This document shows, in pieces, positions 9,151 to 20,535 of a stretch of DNA of 64,000 nucleotides. The position numbers and the translations under genes are program-made. The number at the start of each line of letters is the position of its first letter. Within the stretch, counting starts at the first letter, position 1. Source of the DNA: Mesorhizobium sp. AR07 (GTDB lineage Bacteria; Pseudomonadota; Alphaproteobacteria; Rhizobiales; Rhizobiaceae); NCBI RefSeq assembly GCF_024746815.1, contig NZ_CP080529.1, positions 124,001 to 188,000 of the forward strand, read 5' to 3'. Under the pieces are notes generated by a model. That model searched no databases. It was not told where the DNA came from and saw only the letters and a list, made by a program, of their open reading frames with translations.

Positions 9151-9396
9151 ATGTACGATGCATGGTTTTCCAAGCCAGTATCTGTTGCCACCGGCATAAG
9201 CGGCGACATTCGAAACCTTACCAATGCTCGGCAAGCTTTTGACTTGCTAACCGATCAATGGCGCAGCGGGGGGAGCGATAAGCATCGATCCGCGCGACGG
9301 GCGTGCCAGCAGGCATTGAACGGCAGTGTTTCTGCTGACGTCGCCAGAGACGCGTTTATCGAAGCAGCGCGGGAAGCGCATATGTTGGTCGAGTGA
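9151..9396 (+). CDS. DUF982 domain-containing protein
   Basis: This 81-residue protein of unknown function matches the DUF982 pattern common in Rhizobiales: WFSKPVSV near the start, IRNLTNARQAFDLL in the middle and ARDAFIEAAREAHMLVE at the end. The start at 9151 (MYDAWFS) is chosen because homologues begin there; an upstream ATG at 9079 would add 24 unrelated residues. Members are often multi-copy in Mesorhizobium and Rhizobium accessory DNA. No function can be assigned. Confidence 0.75.
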   Translation: MYDAWFSKPVSVATGISGDIRNLTNARQAFDLLTDQWRSGGSDKHRSARRACQQALNGSVSADVARDAFIEAAREAHMLVE

Positions 9397-9498
9397 GTTG
9401 CGCGGCGGCAATTGATGACGGGTCGCATAAGGCGCCGCCGCGGTTTTCCATGTTTCTCCGCCCGTCCAAATCCACCGATATGCTCTAGCGAGGTCGCC

Positions 9499-10599
9499 AT
9501 GAACGCAACAACCCGATTGCATGAACTCGGGCAAAGCCTTTGGTTGGACAACATCACCCGCGATCTGCTGAGTAGCGGCATCCTGCAGCGCTATTGCGCC
9601 GAGTTTTCCGTGACGGGATTGACTTCAAATCCCACTATTTTCGATGAAGCCATTCGGAACAGCAAAGCATACGACGATGCCCTTCACCGGAAAGGGAAGC
9701 AGGGGAAAGTCGGCGAGCAGCTATTCTTCGAATTGGCCCTGGAAGACCTGACGCAAGCCGCAGCACTGTTCCGACCGGTTCATGAAGCGACAGACGGAGT
9801 CGATGGCTGGGTTTCCCTGGAAGTGTCGCCTTTGCTGGCTAACGATGCCGGTGCCACTGTCGAGGCCGCCAAGCGATTGCACGCGCAAGCGAACTGTTCC
9901 AACCTGTTCATCAAAATTCCAGGCACGCCCTCGGGCGTCGAAGCCATTGAGGAATCGATCTTTGCCGGGGTGCCCGTCAACGTGACGCTATTGTTTTCGC
10001 GTGAGCACTACATCGCGGCGGCCGACGCGTATAGCCGAGGCATCCAGCGTCGCATCAATGCCGGACTCGATCCGAAGATCGCTTCTGTCGCGTCGATCTT
10101 CGTCAGCCGCTGGGACAAGGCGGTGATGGACAAGGTTGCCCCAGCACTCCGCAACCGCCTGGGCATCGCAATATCGGGGCAAATTTATAAGGCTTATCGC
10201 AAACAGCTCGCCTCGCCCGGTTGGCGCAAGCTGGCCGATGCCGGCGCACTTTCTCAGCGTCTGCTTTGGGCGAGCACCGGGACCAAGGATCCACAGCTTC
10301 CGCAATCCTATTACGTCGAAGCGCTCGCGGCACCCGACACTATCAACACCATGCCGGAGAAGACGCTTGGTGCGTTCGCGGCAAACGGTACATTGAGGGG
10401 CCCCATGCAGGAGGATGGCGGCGATTGCGAAACCGTCCTTGCCGACTTCGCAAAGGCCGGCGTCGACACTGACGCGCTTGCCGCGCAGCTCCAACTGGAA
10501 GGTGCGCAATCCTTCACCAAATCGTGGAACGATCTGATGGCCGTGATTGCGTCGAAGAGCGAGCAGTTACATCGTTCTCCCGCATCGGCACGCGGATAA
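9499..10599 (+). CDS. tal: Transaldolase
   Basis: Transaldolase moves a dihydroxyacetone unit between sugar phosphates in the non-oxidative pentose phosphate pathway. The 366-residue protein is of the longer Tal subfamily, with the signature GLTSNPTIF near residue 40 and the Schiff-base lysine at residue 139 (NLFIKIPGTPSG). The ATG at 9499 is chosen because the family begins here; an upstream in-frame ATG at 9412 adds 29 unrelated residues. Its stop overlaps the pgi start (TAATG), so translation is probably coupled. It is the first gene of a tal-pgi-tkt-pgm operon. Confidence 0.92.
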   Translation: MNATTRLHELGQSLWLDNITRDLLSSGILQRYCAEFSVTGLTSNPTIFDEAIRNSKAYDDALHRKGKQGKVGEQLFFELALEDLTQAAALFRPVHEATDGVDGWVSLEVSPLLANDAGATVEAAKRLHAQANCSNLFIKIPGTPSGVEAIEESIFAGVPVNVTLLFSREHYIAAADAYSRGIQRRINAGLDPKIASVASIFVSRWDKAVMDKVAPALRNRLGIAISGQIYKAYRKQLASPGWRKLADAGALSQRLLWASTGTKDPQLPQSYYVEALAAPDTINTMPEKTLGAFAANGTLRGPMQEDGGDCETVLADFAKAGVDTDALAAQLQLEGAQSFTKSWNDLMAVIASKSEQLHRSPASARG

Positions 10600-12245
10600 T
10601 GACCGAGCCTCTTATGGCCAGGGCATTGCCGCTAACGGAGCTTCCAGCCTGGAAGGCGTTGCTGACGCATTACCAGGAAGTGCGCGTGTTGCATCTGCGA
10701 CAGCTCTTCGCGGACGATCCCCAGCGTGGCACTCAGTTCGCCGTCGACGCATGCGGACTCTACCTGGACTATTCCAAAAACCGCATCACCGCTGAGACAA
10801 TCCAGCTTCTCATTCAACTTGCCGAGGCTTGCAAGTTGCGCGAGCGCACCGAGGCGATGTTCAAAGGGCAGAAGATCAATGTGACGGAGCAGCGCGCGGC
10901 GCTTCACACGGCGCTTCGCGCGCCGGTCGGCGAGCGAATTCTAGTCGATGGTATCGATGTCGTGCCGGAAGTGCACGCGGTGCTCGGCAAGATGGCCGAT
11001 TTCACGGGCAAGATTCACAGCGGCGCATGGCGCGGCCATTCTGGCCTGCCGATCCGCAACGTCATCAATATCGGCATCGGCGGCTCGGACCTCGGGCCGG
11101 TCATGGCCTATGAAGCGCTGCGCCACTATAGCCGCCGTGACATGATCTTCCGCTTCATCTCGAACATCGACGGTACCGACTTCGTGGAAGCAACGCGGGA
11201 TCTGAACCCTGAAGAAACGCTGTTCATCATCTGCTCAAAGACCTTCAAAACGCTGGCCAACGCCCAAACGGCACGTAAATGGGCACTACAGAAGTTGGGC
11301 GACGAGCAGGCTGTGGCCCGGCATTTCGTCGCCGTCTCGACTAATGCCGAAGGGGTCGCCGAATTCGGCATCGACAGCGAGCAGATGTTCGGCATGTGGG
11401 ATTGGGACGGCGGCCGCTATTCGATGGATTCGGCGATCGGCCTATCCACAATGCTCGCCATCGGGGCAGAAAATTTCCAGGCGATGCTGTCGGGCTTCCA
11501 CGACATGGACCAGCACTTCCGCACCGCGCGATTTGGTCAGAACCTGCCAGTTCTGATGGGCCTGCTCGCGGTGTGGTACAACAATTTCTTCGGGGCACAG
11601 ACGGTCGCGGTGCTGCCCTACGAGCAATATCTGAAGCGCTTTCCTGCGTATCTCCAGCAATTGACAATGGAAAGCAATGGCAAGCACGTCACGCTTGGCG
11701 GCATGAAGGTCGATTACCAAACAGGGCCGATCTATTGGGGCGAACCAGGCACAAACGGGCAGCATTCATTCTACCAACTCATTCATCAAGGCACCAAGCT
11801 GGTTCCGTGCGACTTCATCGGGTTTTGCCAGGCGTTGAATCCGCAGGGACGCCACCACGACCTTCTGATGGCAAATCTCTTCGCGCAGACCGAGGCACTG
11901 GCGTTCGGCAAGACGGAAGAGGAACTCAGGACCGAAGGGACGCCGGATTGGCTGGTTCCTCACCGCACCTTCGAAGGCAACCGCCCCACCAATACCTTGC
12001 TTGCCGAGCGCCTGACTCCGAAAACACTAGGCAGTCTGGTGGCGCTATACGAGCACAGCGTTTTCACACAAGGCGTCATCTGGAACATCGACTCCTTTGA
12101 TCAATGGGGCGTTGAACTGGGCAAGGCACTGGCCGAGAAAACAATCCTGGAGCTGGAAAGCTCTAAGGCTCCGAATCTTCGACATGACAGCTCGACCAAC
12201 GCTTTGATCGAGCGCTATCGCCGTTTCCGGAAGCGAAAGAAATGA
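10599..12245 (+). CDS. pgi: Glucose-6-phosphate isomerase
   Basis: This 548-residue enzyme interconverts glucose 6-phosphate and fructose 6-phosphate. The first PGI signature region (NIGIGGSDLGPVM), the second region GGRYSMDSAIGLS and the C-terminal SFDQWGVELGK block are all present and uninterrupted. The ATG overlaps the tal stop by one base. Length and motifs are those of the normal bacterial enzyme, so it should be active. In this operon it links hexose phosphates made by Tkt and Tal to the Pgm reaction. Confidence 0.95.
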   Translation: MTEPLMARALPLTELPAWKALLTHYQEVRVLHLRQLFADDPQRGTQFAVDACGLYLDYSKNRITAETIQLLIQLAEACKLRERTEAMFKGQKINVTEQRAALHTALRAPVGERILVDGIDVVPEVHAVLGKMADFTGKIHSGAWRGHSGLPIRNVINIGIGGSDLGPVMAYEALRHYSRRDMIFRFISNIDGTDFVEATRDLNPEETLFIICSKTFKTLANAQTARKWALQKLGDEQAVARHFVAVSTNAEGVAEFGIDSEQMFGMWDWDGGRYSMDSAIGLSTMLAIGAENFQAMLSGFHDMDQHFRTARFGQNLPVLMGLLAVWYNNFFGAQTVAVLPYEQYLKRFPAYLQQLTMESNGKHVTLGGMKVDYQTGPIYWGEPGTNGQHSFYQLIHQGTKLVPCDFIGFCQALNPQGRHHDLLMANLFAQTEALAFGKTEEELRTEGTPDWLVPHRTFEGNRPTNTLLAERLTPKTLGSLVALYEHSVFTQGVIWNIDSFDQWGVELGKALAEKTILELESSKAPNLRHDSSTNALIERYRRFRKRKK

Positions 12246-12352
12246 AGCGCAGTGGGCGGCGCTTATGGCGCCGACCTGACCAAACTCACGGCGGCGCAGC
12301 TTAGCCAGCACTTGGACAATCGGGTGGCATAAATCCGATCAAAGGATTCCTA

Positions 12353-14431
<2,079 letters not shown>

Positions 14432-14474
14432 ACCAAACAAGTCGGGATTGCCCGAACCGAATGAGGCAACCAGC

Positions 14475-16136
14475 ATGACCATGAAAATCAGTCCATTGGC
14501 CGGAAAGCCGGCGCCGCCTGACATGCTGGTCAATGTCGCCAAGCTCGTCACGGCCTATTACAGTCAGGCACCGGACCCTGCCAACCCCTTGCAGCGGGTG
14601 GCGTTCGGTACATCCGGGCATCGCGGCTCGGCGTTTGAGAACACGTTCAACGAGGCGCATGTTCTGGCAATCAGCCAGGCCATTTGCCTGTACCGCGAGC
14701 GACAGGGCATCGATGGCCCCATATTCGTCGGCATCGATACCCATGCGCTTTCGGAGCCAGCCTTTGCGAGCGCCCTTGAGGTGCTGGCCGCAAACGGAGT
14801 GAATGTGATGATTGCGGCGGGTGGCGAATATACGCCCACCCCGGCCGTTTCCCATGCGATCCTCAACTACAACAACGGACGGAAGACCGGGCTCGCCGAT
14901 GGCATCGTCATCACCCCGTCACACAACCCGCCCGGCGACGGCGGCTTCAAGTACAATCCGCCCAATGGCGGCCCGGCGGATACCGACGTCACTGGCTGGA
15001 TCGAAAAACAGGCCAATGATCTGCTTGGCAACGGACTGAAAGGCGTCCGCCGGATGGCGTTCGAAAGAGCCCTGCATGCGCCGACAGTCCATGCCCACGA
15101 CTTCCTGAACGCTTACGTCAACGATCTCGGTAACGTGATCGACATGGACGCAATTCGCGGAGCACGTGTTCGCATGGGCGTCGACCCGCTCGGCGGCGCG
15201 GGAGTCCACTACTGGCCCGCCATTGCCGACCGCTACAAACTCGACCTGACCATCGTCAATCGGCAGGTCGATCCCACCTTTCGTTTCATGACGGTCGATT
15301 GGGATGGCCAGATCCGCATGGACCCGTCTTCATCCTACGCCATGCAAGGCCTGATCAGCTTGAAGGCCCAATTCGACATCGCTTTTGCATGCGACACCGA
15401 TCATGACCGGCACGGCATCGTCACGCGCAACGCCGGGCTGCTGCCGCCCAACCATTACTTGTCGGTGGCGATTGACTACCTGTTCCAGCATCGCCCTGAA
15501 TGGCGCAAGGACGCCGCCGTTGGAAAGACGGTGGTGAGCAGCCAGATGATCGATCGCGTCAGCACCAGGTTGAAGCGCAGACTGTATGAAGTCCCGGTCG
15601 GGTTCAAATGGTACGCGCAGGGGCTTCAGGACGGCTCGCTAGGTTTTTGTGGCGAGGAAAGCGCCGGAGCAGCGTTCATGCGCCGCAACGGTGCCGTCTG
15701 GACGACCGACAAGGATGGCATCGTTCCGGCGTTGCTGTCGGCCGAGATCACGGCAAGGATGGGTCGCGATCCTGGCGAGGTCTATCGCGACCTGACGAAG
15801 GAGTTGGGTGAACCGGTCGCCGACCGGCTCCAGGCAACCGCAACCCCAGCACAAAAAGAGAAACTGTCGAAGCTTTCACCGCAAGAGATCACGTCGAAGA
15901 CATTGGCTGGAGAACCGATCCGATCAGTGCTCAGCCGCGCGCCAGGCAACAATGCGGAAATCGGCGGTGTGAAGGTGACTACCGAAAATGGGTGGTTTGC
16001 CGCACGGCCGTCGGGCACCGAAGATATTTACAAGATCTACGGCGAGAGTTTTCGCGGAAAGGACCACTTGCACGAAATCCTAGCCGAGGCACAGACTATC
16101 GTCGACCGGGCGCTTGGGACAACCGAAAGGACCTGA
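14475..16136 (+). CDS. pgm: Phosphoglucomutase (alpha-D-glucose phosphate-specific)
   Basis: This 553-residue enzyme interconverts glucose 1-phosphate and glucose 6-phosphate. The phosphoserine loop TPSHNPP places the catalytic serine at residue 149, the metal loop CDTDHDRHG is present, and the sugar-binding CGEESAGAAF and phosphate-binding RPSGTEDIYK motifs follow. The ATG at 14475 with GAGGCA upstream matches the family start; longer frames upstream overlap tkt. It closes the tal-pgi-tkt-pgm operon, connecting it to glycogen and exopolysaccharide precursors. Confidence 0.94.
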   Translation: MTMKISPLAGKPAPPDMLVNVAKLVTAYYSQAPDPANPLQRVAFGTSGHRGSAFENTFNEAHVLAISQAICLYRERQGIDGPIFVGIDTHALSEPAFASALEVLAANGVNVMIAAGGEYTPTPAVSHAILNYNNGRKTGLADGIVITPSHNPPGDGGFKYNPPNGGPADTDVTGWIEKQANDLLGNGLKGVRRMAFERALHAPTVHAHDFLNAYVNDLGNVIDMDAIRGARVRMGVDPLGGAGVHYWPAIADRYKLDLTIVNRQVDPTFRFMTVDWDGQIRMDPSSSYAMQGLISLKAQFDIAFACDTDHDRHGIVTRNAGLLPPNHYLSVAIDYLFQHRPEWRKDAAVGKTVVSSQMIDRVSTRLKRRLYEVPVGFKWYAQGLQDGSLGFCGEESAGAAFMRRNGAVWTTDKDGIVPALLSAEITARMGRDPGEVYRDLTKELGEPVADRLQATATPAQKEKLSKLSPQEITSKTLAGEPIRSVLSRAPGNNAEIGGVKVTTENGWFAARPSGTEDIYKIYGESFRGKDHLHEILAEAQTIVDRALGTTERT

Positions 16137-16266
16137 ATTGGCCGGGCGACTGCTCTGACGCATTGCCGATCCGCTGCACCGCGTGCGGTATCCGAGGCGT
16201 GAATGAAGCTCCGGTCGCGGAAACGCTAGTGCCGTTCGTGTCGCGGACCACCTCCATTTTGGCATC

Positions 16267-16440
16267 TCAAGCCCGCAACTCGCGCGACGAAGCTTCGCCG
16301 ACGCCCCAACCTCGAAGTCGTCCGTCTGCTCGGGGGATGATCGTTTCCAGGAGGCGCAGGGGCGGGATATCCCATTGGCCGTCGCCGAGGGCATAAAGCA
16401 GTAGCCCATGCGCCTGCTGGGGTCCCTTGAATGTCGATGA
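16267..16440 (-). pseudogene. Remnant of a PAS/CheR-type sensor protein
   Basis: One minus frame contains LLYALGDGQWDIPPLRLLE, which matches the conserved PAS-region block LYxLGxGQWDIPxLRxLLE of chemotaxis-type sensor kinases. A second minus frame continues with TDDFEV, where the family has an FEVEH element, so the fragment is frameshifted as well as truncated. No start, kinase domain or stop belongs to it. The surrounding 16137-16508 holds nothing else recognisable. Confidence 0.45.
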
Positions 16441-16508
16441 GCGGCCGGGACCTGAATTTCTCGCCAAGAACGATGAAGGCACAGGCCATAGTAGTAGCTC
16501 CGCTGCAG

Positions 16509-17075
16509 CTAAGAGCGACCGTCATCAACGTTCGGTAATGAATCTTCGGCGGGATAGATGACCGTTCCATTGTCGCGAACGACGGCGCTGGGTGTCAACT
16601 GCGCCTCGTCGACATGCGACGGTCCGAGTATATGCACTACACGGTCTCCGGCGGCGAGGAGATAGTCGGCGATGAGCCTGCGATGACAGCGCCACCAGAC
16701 GGCCTCGGCGCACATGATCGCGCAGCTGTGCTGAAAGCCGAGTTTTCGCAGCCGCGCCAGACCTGTGGCGAACGGTTCCGTCAGCGCATAATCCGCGTAG
16801 TTTAGAAAGCCACGCACCCGCCAATAGGCGTTTGGGGACCCCTCCACGTTCCGCGCCCTCCCCCGATGACCGCCAAGCGAGGCGATATGCTCATAGCCAA
16901 TCTGCCACGATGCCAGCGTCGCTGGCAGGCTTTCACCGTTGAACTGCGGATTGGTGCGCGAACGTGGCATTGATCTGACGTCGATAACGAAATCGGCCTG
17001 GGATTCCCTGAGCAGATCTATGAATTCGGCGACCGTCCTTGTGGAATGGCCTATGGTGAAGAAGGTGTTCGTCAT
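16509..17075 (-). CDS. DUF488 domain-containing protein
   Basis: This 188-residue protein belongs to the DUF488 family. It shows the N-terminal FFTIGHSTRTVAEFIDLL, the VIDVRSMPRSRTNPQFN block and the hallmark CAEAVWWRCHRRLIADYL near residues 117-134, where the conserved cysteine and histidine probably bind a ligand or metal. Biochemical function is not established. It is divergent from the DUF2945 gene at 17321, and the pair is common in rhizobia. Confidence 0.85.
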   Translation of the reverse strand: MTNTFFTIGHSTRTVAEFIDLLRESQADFVIDVRSMPRSRTNPQFNGESLPATLASWQIGYEHIASLGGHRGRARNVEGSPNAYWRVRGFLNYADYALTEPFATGLARLRKLGFQHSCAIMCAEAVWWRCHRRLIADYLLAAGDRVVHILGPSHVDEAQLTPSAVVRDNGTVIYPAEDSLPNVDDGRS

Positions 17076-17320
17076 GGCTCCAATGATGAGGCGAGGTTAC
17101 TTGGCAATCCACCGCATCGGCCTTGATCGTAAGCCGAGGGTTTCGAAATCAAAAGCGTCGTTTATCAGCGACGTCCCGTAGTTCGACGGAACCGACATCG
17201 ATAGCGCGGGTTGTTGCCGTAGTCGGTGCTGTCTTGGCGTCATTTGAGCGCATGACGGCGGCTAGCAATTTCGATTGCGATGCTGACACAAGCGCTACGG
17301 AAGCATCGAACAAGGTCACC

Positions 17321-17536
17321 ATGGCGGACACCTTCAAGATTGGCGACAATGTGAGTTGGAATTCGGAAGCCGGGCGGGTCTCGGGTACGGTCATTCGCGT
17401 GCGCACGCGAAATTTCGAGGTCAACGGCTATACCCACCATGCAAGCGCGGAAGCGCCGCAATATGAGATCAAGAGCAACAAAACCGAGCACATCGCATTT
17501 CACAAAGCTTCGGCGCTCACCAAGGGTCATGATTGA
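17321..17536 (+). CDS. DUF2945 (HVA1/TUDOR-like) small protein
   Basis: This 71-residue protein matches the DUF2945 or hypervirulence-associated TUDOR-like family, with KIGDNVSWNSEAGRVSGTVI, the EVNGYTHHASAEAPQYEI segment and the C-terminal AFHKASALTK. The ATG at 17321 is preceded by AAGG and fits the family start, while a longer frame from 17123 has no ribosome site. It would fold as a small beta barrel; its ligand is unknown. It is followed by the molybdopterin/cytochrome b gene. Confidence 0.8.
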   Translation: MADTFKIGDNVSWNSEAGRVSGTVIRVRTRNFEVNGYTHHASAEAPQYEIKSNKTEHIAFHKASALTKGHD

Positions 17537-17577
17537 CGCCGATAGAGGCGCCATCCCTTAAAGAAAGCGATGGGCCT

Positions 17578-19311
17578 ATGCCCGCCATTCTCCAACCTCC
17601 CCCCATCGATCCGCTTCGTGCGAAGCTCAGCGGCGCCGACGACCGTGTCCGCCTCGATCACTGGATGTCGCCGCAACAAGGAATTTTTCCGCGAATCCGG
17701 ATCGGGAGCCGCTGGATCAATACCTTGTGGAGCCTACCCATCGGTGCCGCGGCACTGCTTTGTCTGGTTGCCCTGGCGCAAAGCCTGCGCGAGCTTCCTA
17801 GCGTGGCAGCCTTTATCCAGAACCATCCTGGTATCGCGCAGTCCGCGCCCTCGGTCGATTCCGGCTTCCCTTGGTGGTTGCAGCTTCAGCACTTCCTGAA
17901 CATGTTCTTCATGCTGTTCATCATGCGGGCCGGCCTACAGATATTGGCTGATCATCCACGGCTTTACTGGGGGCGGGATTGCACGCCGGGAACCGACTGG
18001 TTCCGTTTCCAGGTTCCGGTGCCGAAGGACCGGATCTGGACCGCCAAGGATGACTCCGTCACGCTGCCGACATGGCTGGGTATTCCGGGCCTCCGCCACA
18101 CCCTTGGGCTCTCGCGCTGGTGGCATTTCTCGATCAACCTGCTGTGGCTGATCAACGGCATCGCATTCTACGCCCTGCTGTTTTCCACCGATCAGTGGCG
18201 CAGGCTGGTGCCCATGACCTGGGAAGTGTTTCCGGCTGCATTGTCGACGGCGATCCAGTACGCCTCACTGAACTTTCCGGTCGATGAAGGCTGGACACGC
18301 TACAACGGCCTGCAGCAGTTCAGCTACTTCGTCACCGTTTTCATCGCGGCACCCGTCTCCATCCTGACCGGGCTGATGCAGAGCCCGGCGATTTCCAATG
18401 CGCTGGGGTGGTTCGGCAGGGTGTTCAATCGGCAGGCGATGCGGTCGGTTCACTTCATCTCGTTCGCCTGGTTCGTGGGCTTTATCGTGGCGCATGGCGC
18501 CATGGTGTTCGTCACAGGCATCAGGCAAAACACCAATCACATGTTCGGTGGCGTCGACAACGCCTCATGGGCAGGATTCCCGCTGTTTCTCCTTGCCATG
18601 GCTATCCTGCTGATTACCTGGCTTGTGGTGTCACCGTTCACCATCCGGTACGCCCGCCTGGTACAGCGCGTCGGCGCGTTCACGATCGGCTGGATCATGG
18701 GGCTGGCCGAAGACTGGGACCCGCGCTCGCAACTCACCAAGAAGGATATTTCCCCGTACTTCTGGCCGAACGGCACCATGCCCCACTCCAAGGAATTCGA
18801 TGATCTGGTGGCGGAACAGTTCGCCAGCTACAGGCTCCGCATCAGTGGTCTTGTCACCTCGCCGCGGGAACTCTCCCTGTGCGACCTCAAGGGGATGGCT
18901 AAGCAAGAACAGATCACAACGCATTTCTGTATCCAGGGTTGGTCCGGTGTCGCCGAATGGGGCGGTGTTCCTATGCGCGACATGCTGGATCTGGTGAAGC
19001 CAACGCCCGAGGCACGCTACGCAGTGTTCTACTCTTTGGCCGACGGCGCCGACGGCGGGCGCTACTATGACGTCCATAGGATCGAGAACATGCGTCATTC
19101 GCTGACGATCCTGGCCTACGAGATGAACGGCGCACCCGTCAGCGTCCTGCACGGTGCGCCGTTGCGGCTGCGGTGCGAGAACGAACTGGGCTTCAAGATG
19201 GTCAAGTGGATTGCAGCAATCGAATTCGTGCGGGATTTCGCCGATCTCGGCGCGGGTCAGGGCGGCTACAATGAGGATCATGAATTCTACGGCTATCGCA
19301 TGCCGATCTGA
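17578..19311 (+). CDS. Cytochrome b / molybdopterin oxidoreductase fusion
   Basis: This 577-residue protein joins an N-terminal membrane cytochrome b domain (several helices at about residues 40-375, with histidines such as LQHFLNMFF and FISFAWFVGFIVAHG as likely heme ligands) to a C-terminal sulfite-oxidase-type molybdopterin domain. In the second domain THFCIQGWSG puts the molybdenum-ligand cysteine at about residue 451, and GAPLRLRCENELGFKMVKW is the conserved tail. Electrons would pass from a substrate at the Mo centre to membrane heme, or in reverse. The ATG at 17578 is chosen; an in-frame TTG at 17533 overlaps the previous stop. The substrate is unknown. Confidence 0.85.
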   Translation: MPAILQPPPIDPLRAKLSGADDRVRLDHWMSPQQGIFPRIRIGSRWINTLWSLPIGAAALLCLVALAQSLRELPSVAAFIQNHPGIAQSAPSVDSGFPWWLQLQHFLNMFFMLFIMRAGLQILADHPRLYWGRDCTPGTDWFRFQVPVPKDRIWTAKDDSVTLPTWLGIPGLRHTLGLSRWWHFSINLLWLINGIAFYALLFSTDQWRRLVPMTWEVFPAALSTAIQYASLNFPVDEGWTRYNGLQQFSYFVTVFIAAPVSILTGLMQSPAISNALGWFGRVFNRQAMRSVHFISFAWFVGFIVAHGAMVFVTGIRQNTNHMFGGVDNASWAGFPLFLLAMAILLITWLVVSPFTIRYARLVQRVGAFTIGWIMGLAEDWDPRSQLTKKDISPYFWPNGTMPHSKEFDDLVAEQFASYRLRISGLVTSPRELSLCDLKGMAKQEQITTHFCIQGWSGVAEWGGVPMRDMLDLVKPTPEARYAVFYSLADGADGGRYYDVHRIENMRHSLTILAYEMNGAPVSVLHGAPLRLRCENELGFKMVKWIAAIEFVRDFADLGAGQGGYNEDHEFYGYRMPI

Positions 19312-19820
19312 CCAATTGCTCTTCGAGCGCCGGTATGCCGAACGCACGATGAAGGCCAGTTTTCCGGACGCCTGGGAAGCGATCACAGGCAACGTTCTTG
19401 ATTCAGGCGAATCCTGGAAGAAGGATGAGCGCGCTTTCTTCGACAAGCACGCCAAATGACTGGATCGTTGTGTGATCACCAGCCCAGCTTTACCGAGGTG
19501 GTCGGGACGGCCGGTGGCAAGCGTGGGCCTGGAACAGAGGAACGACGCTTCCTTGTTCCTTCGGACGAATACCGTGTTCACCGCTTCGGCTCGTCATCGA
19601 TCCGGAGCAGTACGCGTCCTATATCGGACCATCGAGCTTCGCCACCTGGCGTGAGGGCGGCATAATGTTCCCCTGTGATCGCTGTGCGCAGCTCTTCCGT
19701 ATGGAAGAAGCTCGCCGGCAGACCCAGCGTCAGCTCGGCATCATCGACCGGCAGATCACCTGCCACGAGTAACCGGGGTAAAAGCGGAGGCGTTTGGGCG
19801 CGTCGATCTGCTGTTCGGGT
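19312..19820. other. Gap with weak coding fragments
   Basis: A short plus frame at 19350-19459 (MKASFPDAWEAITGNV start) has protein-like composition but no family match that I know. A second plus frame ends at about 19770 with CDRCAQLFRMEEARRQTQRQ and has no start that I can support. Both look like ends of genes lost during insertion of the neighbouring transposon remnant. Nothing else was seen. Confidence 0.3.
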
Positions 19821-20205
19821 TCAGCGAGCGGCGAGGAGAACGGGAAGCGGTAGGATCTTGTTGCCAGGGATGCCGAGACGGTCGCCGAGATAATCCCAGA
19901 AGCTGACACCGAGCTTGTTGCAGGTCTTCATCATGCTGAGCATGGTGTCGCGGGCGGCACGGCCCTGGTCGCGGTGGGTTCCGCCGCTGATCTTGCGCCG
20001 GGTCACCACGCTGCGGATATCGTTCTCCGAGCCGTTGGTGTGGAGCGGAATGTCCGGACGTTGGAGGATCTTCAGGAAGCTTTGGCGGTCGGTCCGGATG
20101 CGCGCGAGTAGACGGTCGAGGGTCACGAACCTGGTCTTCATGCCGACGATCCGGTCGAACCGCCGGGCCAGTTCCCTGGCTCTTCGGGGTGTGGGATCCA
20201 GACAC
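19821..20205 (-). pseudogene. IS66-family transposase, C-terminal fragment
   Basis: The minus strand encodes the C-terminal part of an IS66-type transposase: LLARIRTDRQSFLKILQRPD, then the hallmark IPLHTNGSENDIRSVVTRRK and SFWDYLGDRL. The frame is open upstream to about 20205, where similarity stops, so most of the DDE domain and the accessory genes are gone. It cannot transpose. It sits directly left of the nicotinate cluster and probably marks the edge of the region acquired or rearranged with it. Confidence 0.75.
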
Positions 20206-20333
20206 CACGCCTAAACCTATGGCTGGCGCGCGTAAGGCAATTTGGAGCCAAAAAAAAGGGCCGTCCTCAACATGGCCGGCCACGTCAACCAAGTCGTCCG
20301 ACCACGGTTGAAGCCGCATTGAGCAGCTTAAAA

Positions 20334-20349
20334 ATAGAGTATACTCTAT
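20334..20349. promoter_or_regulatory. Candidate nic operator A (perfect 16-bp palindrome)
   Basis: The sequence atagagtatactctat is a perfect palindrome about 190 bases upstream of nicC. A 14-of-16 match lies 135 bp further on at 20469-20484. The TATAC core resembles sites of GntR-type regulators, but no GntR gene is in the window. The MarR-type regulator at 31046 is the nearest candidate. Confidence 0.6.
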
Positions 20350-20468
20350 AATGTCTCTGTTGCGTGGTGTGTCGAAACTTTAGCTCTCTCCGCCATGAAA
20401 GGCCAACTAGCTTCGGAGTGGCATGCAAATTTATGGATTGCCAGCTGAATCGATGGCCGTTGACATTT

Positions 20469-20484
20469 ACAGTGTATACTCTAT
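20469..20484. promoter_or_regulatory. Candidate nic operator B
   Basis: The sequence acagtgtatactctat matches operator A at 14 of 16 positions and lies 52 bases upstream of the nicC ATG, in the expected promoter region. The pair could act by looping. No other gene starts nearby, so the target is nicC and its operon. Confidence 0.6.
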
Positions 20485-20535
20485 AAATACCGCCCAGCTC
20501 GCTTATCGGAGTCCAGTCGGGAGGTCGTTAGGTTC

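Noticed and set aside
16226..16570. 114-codon minus-strand protein
   Set aside because: Only a short segment in neighbouring frames shows family similarity; this frame is a patchwork across the PAS remnant.
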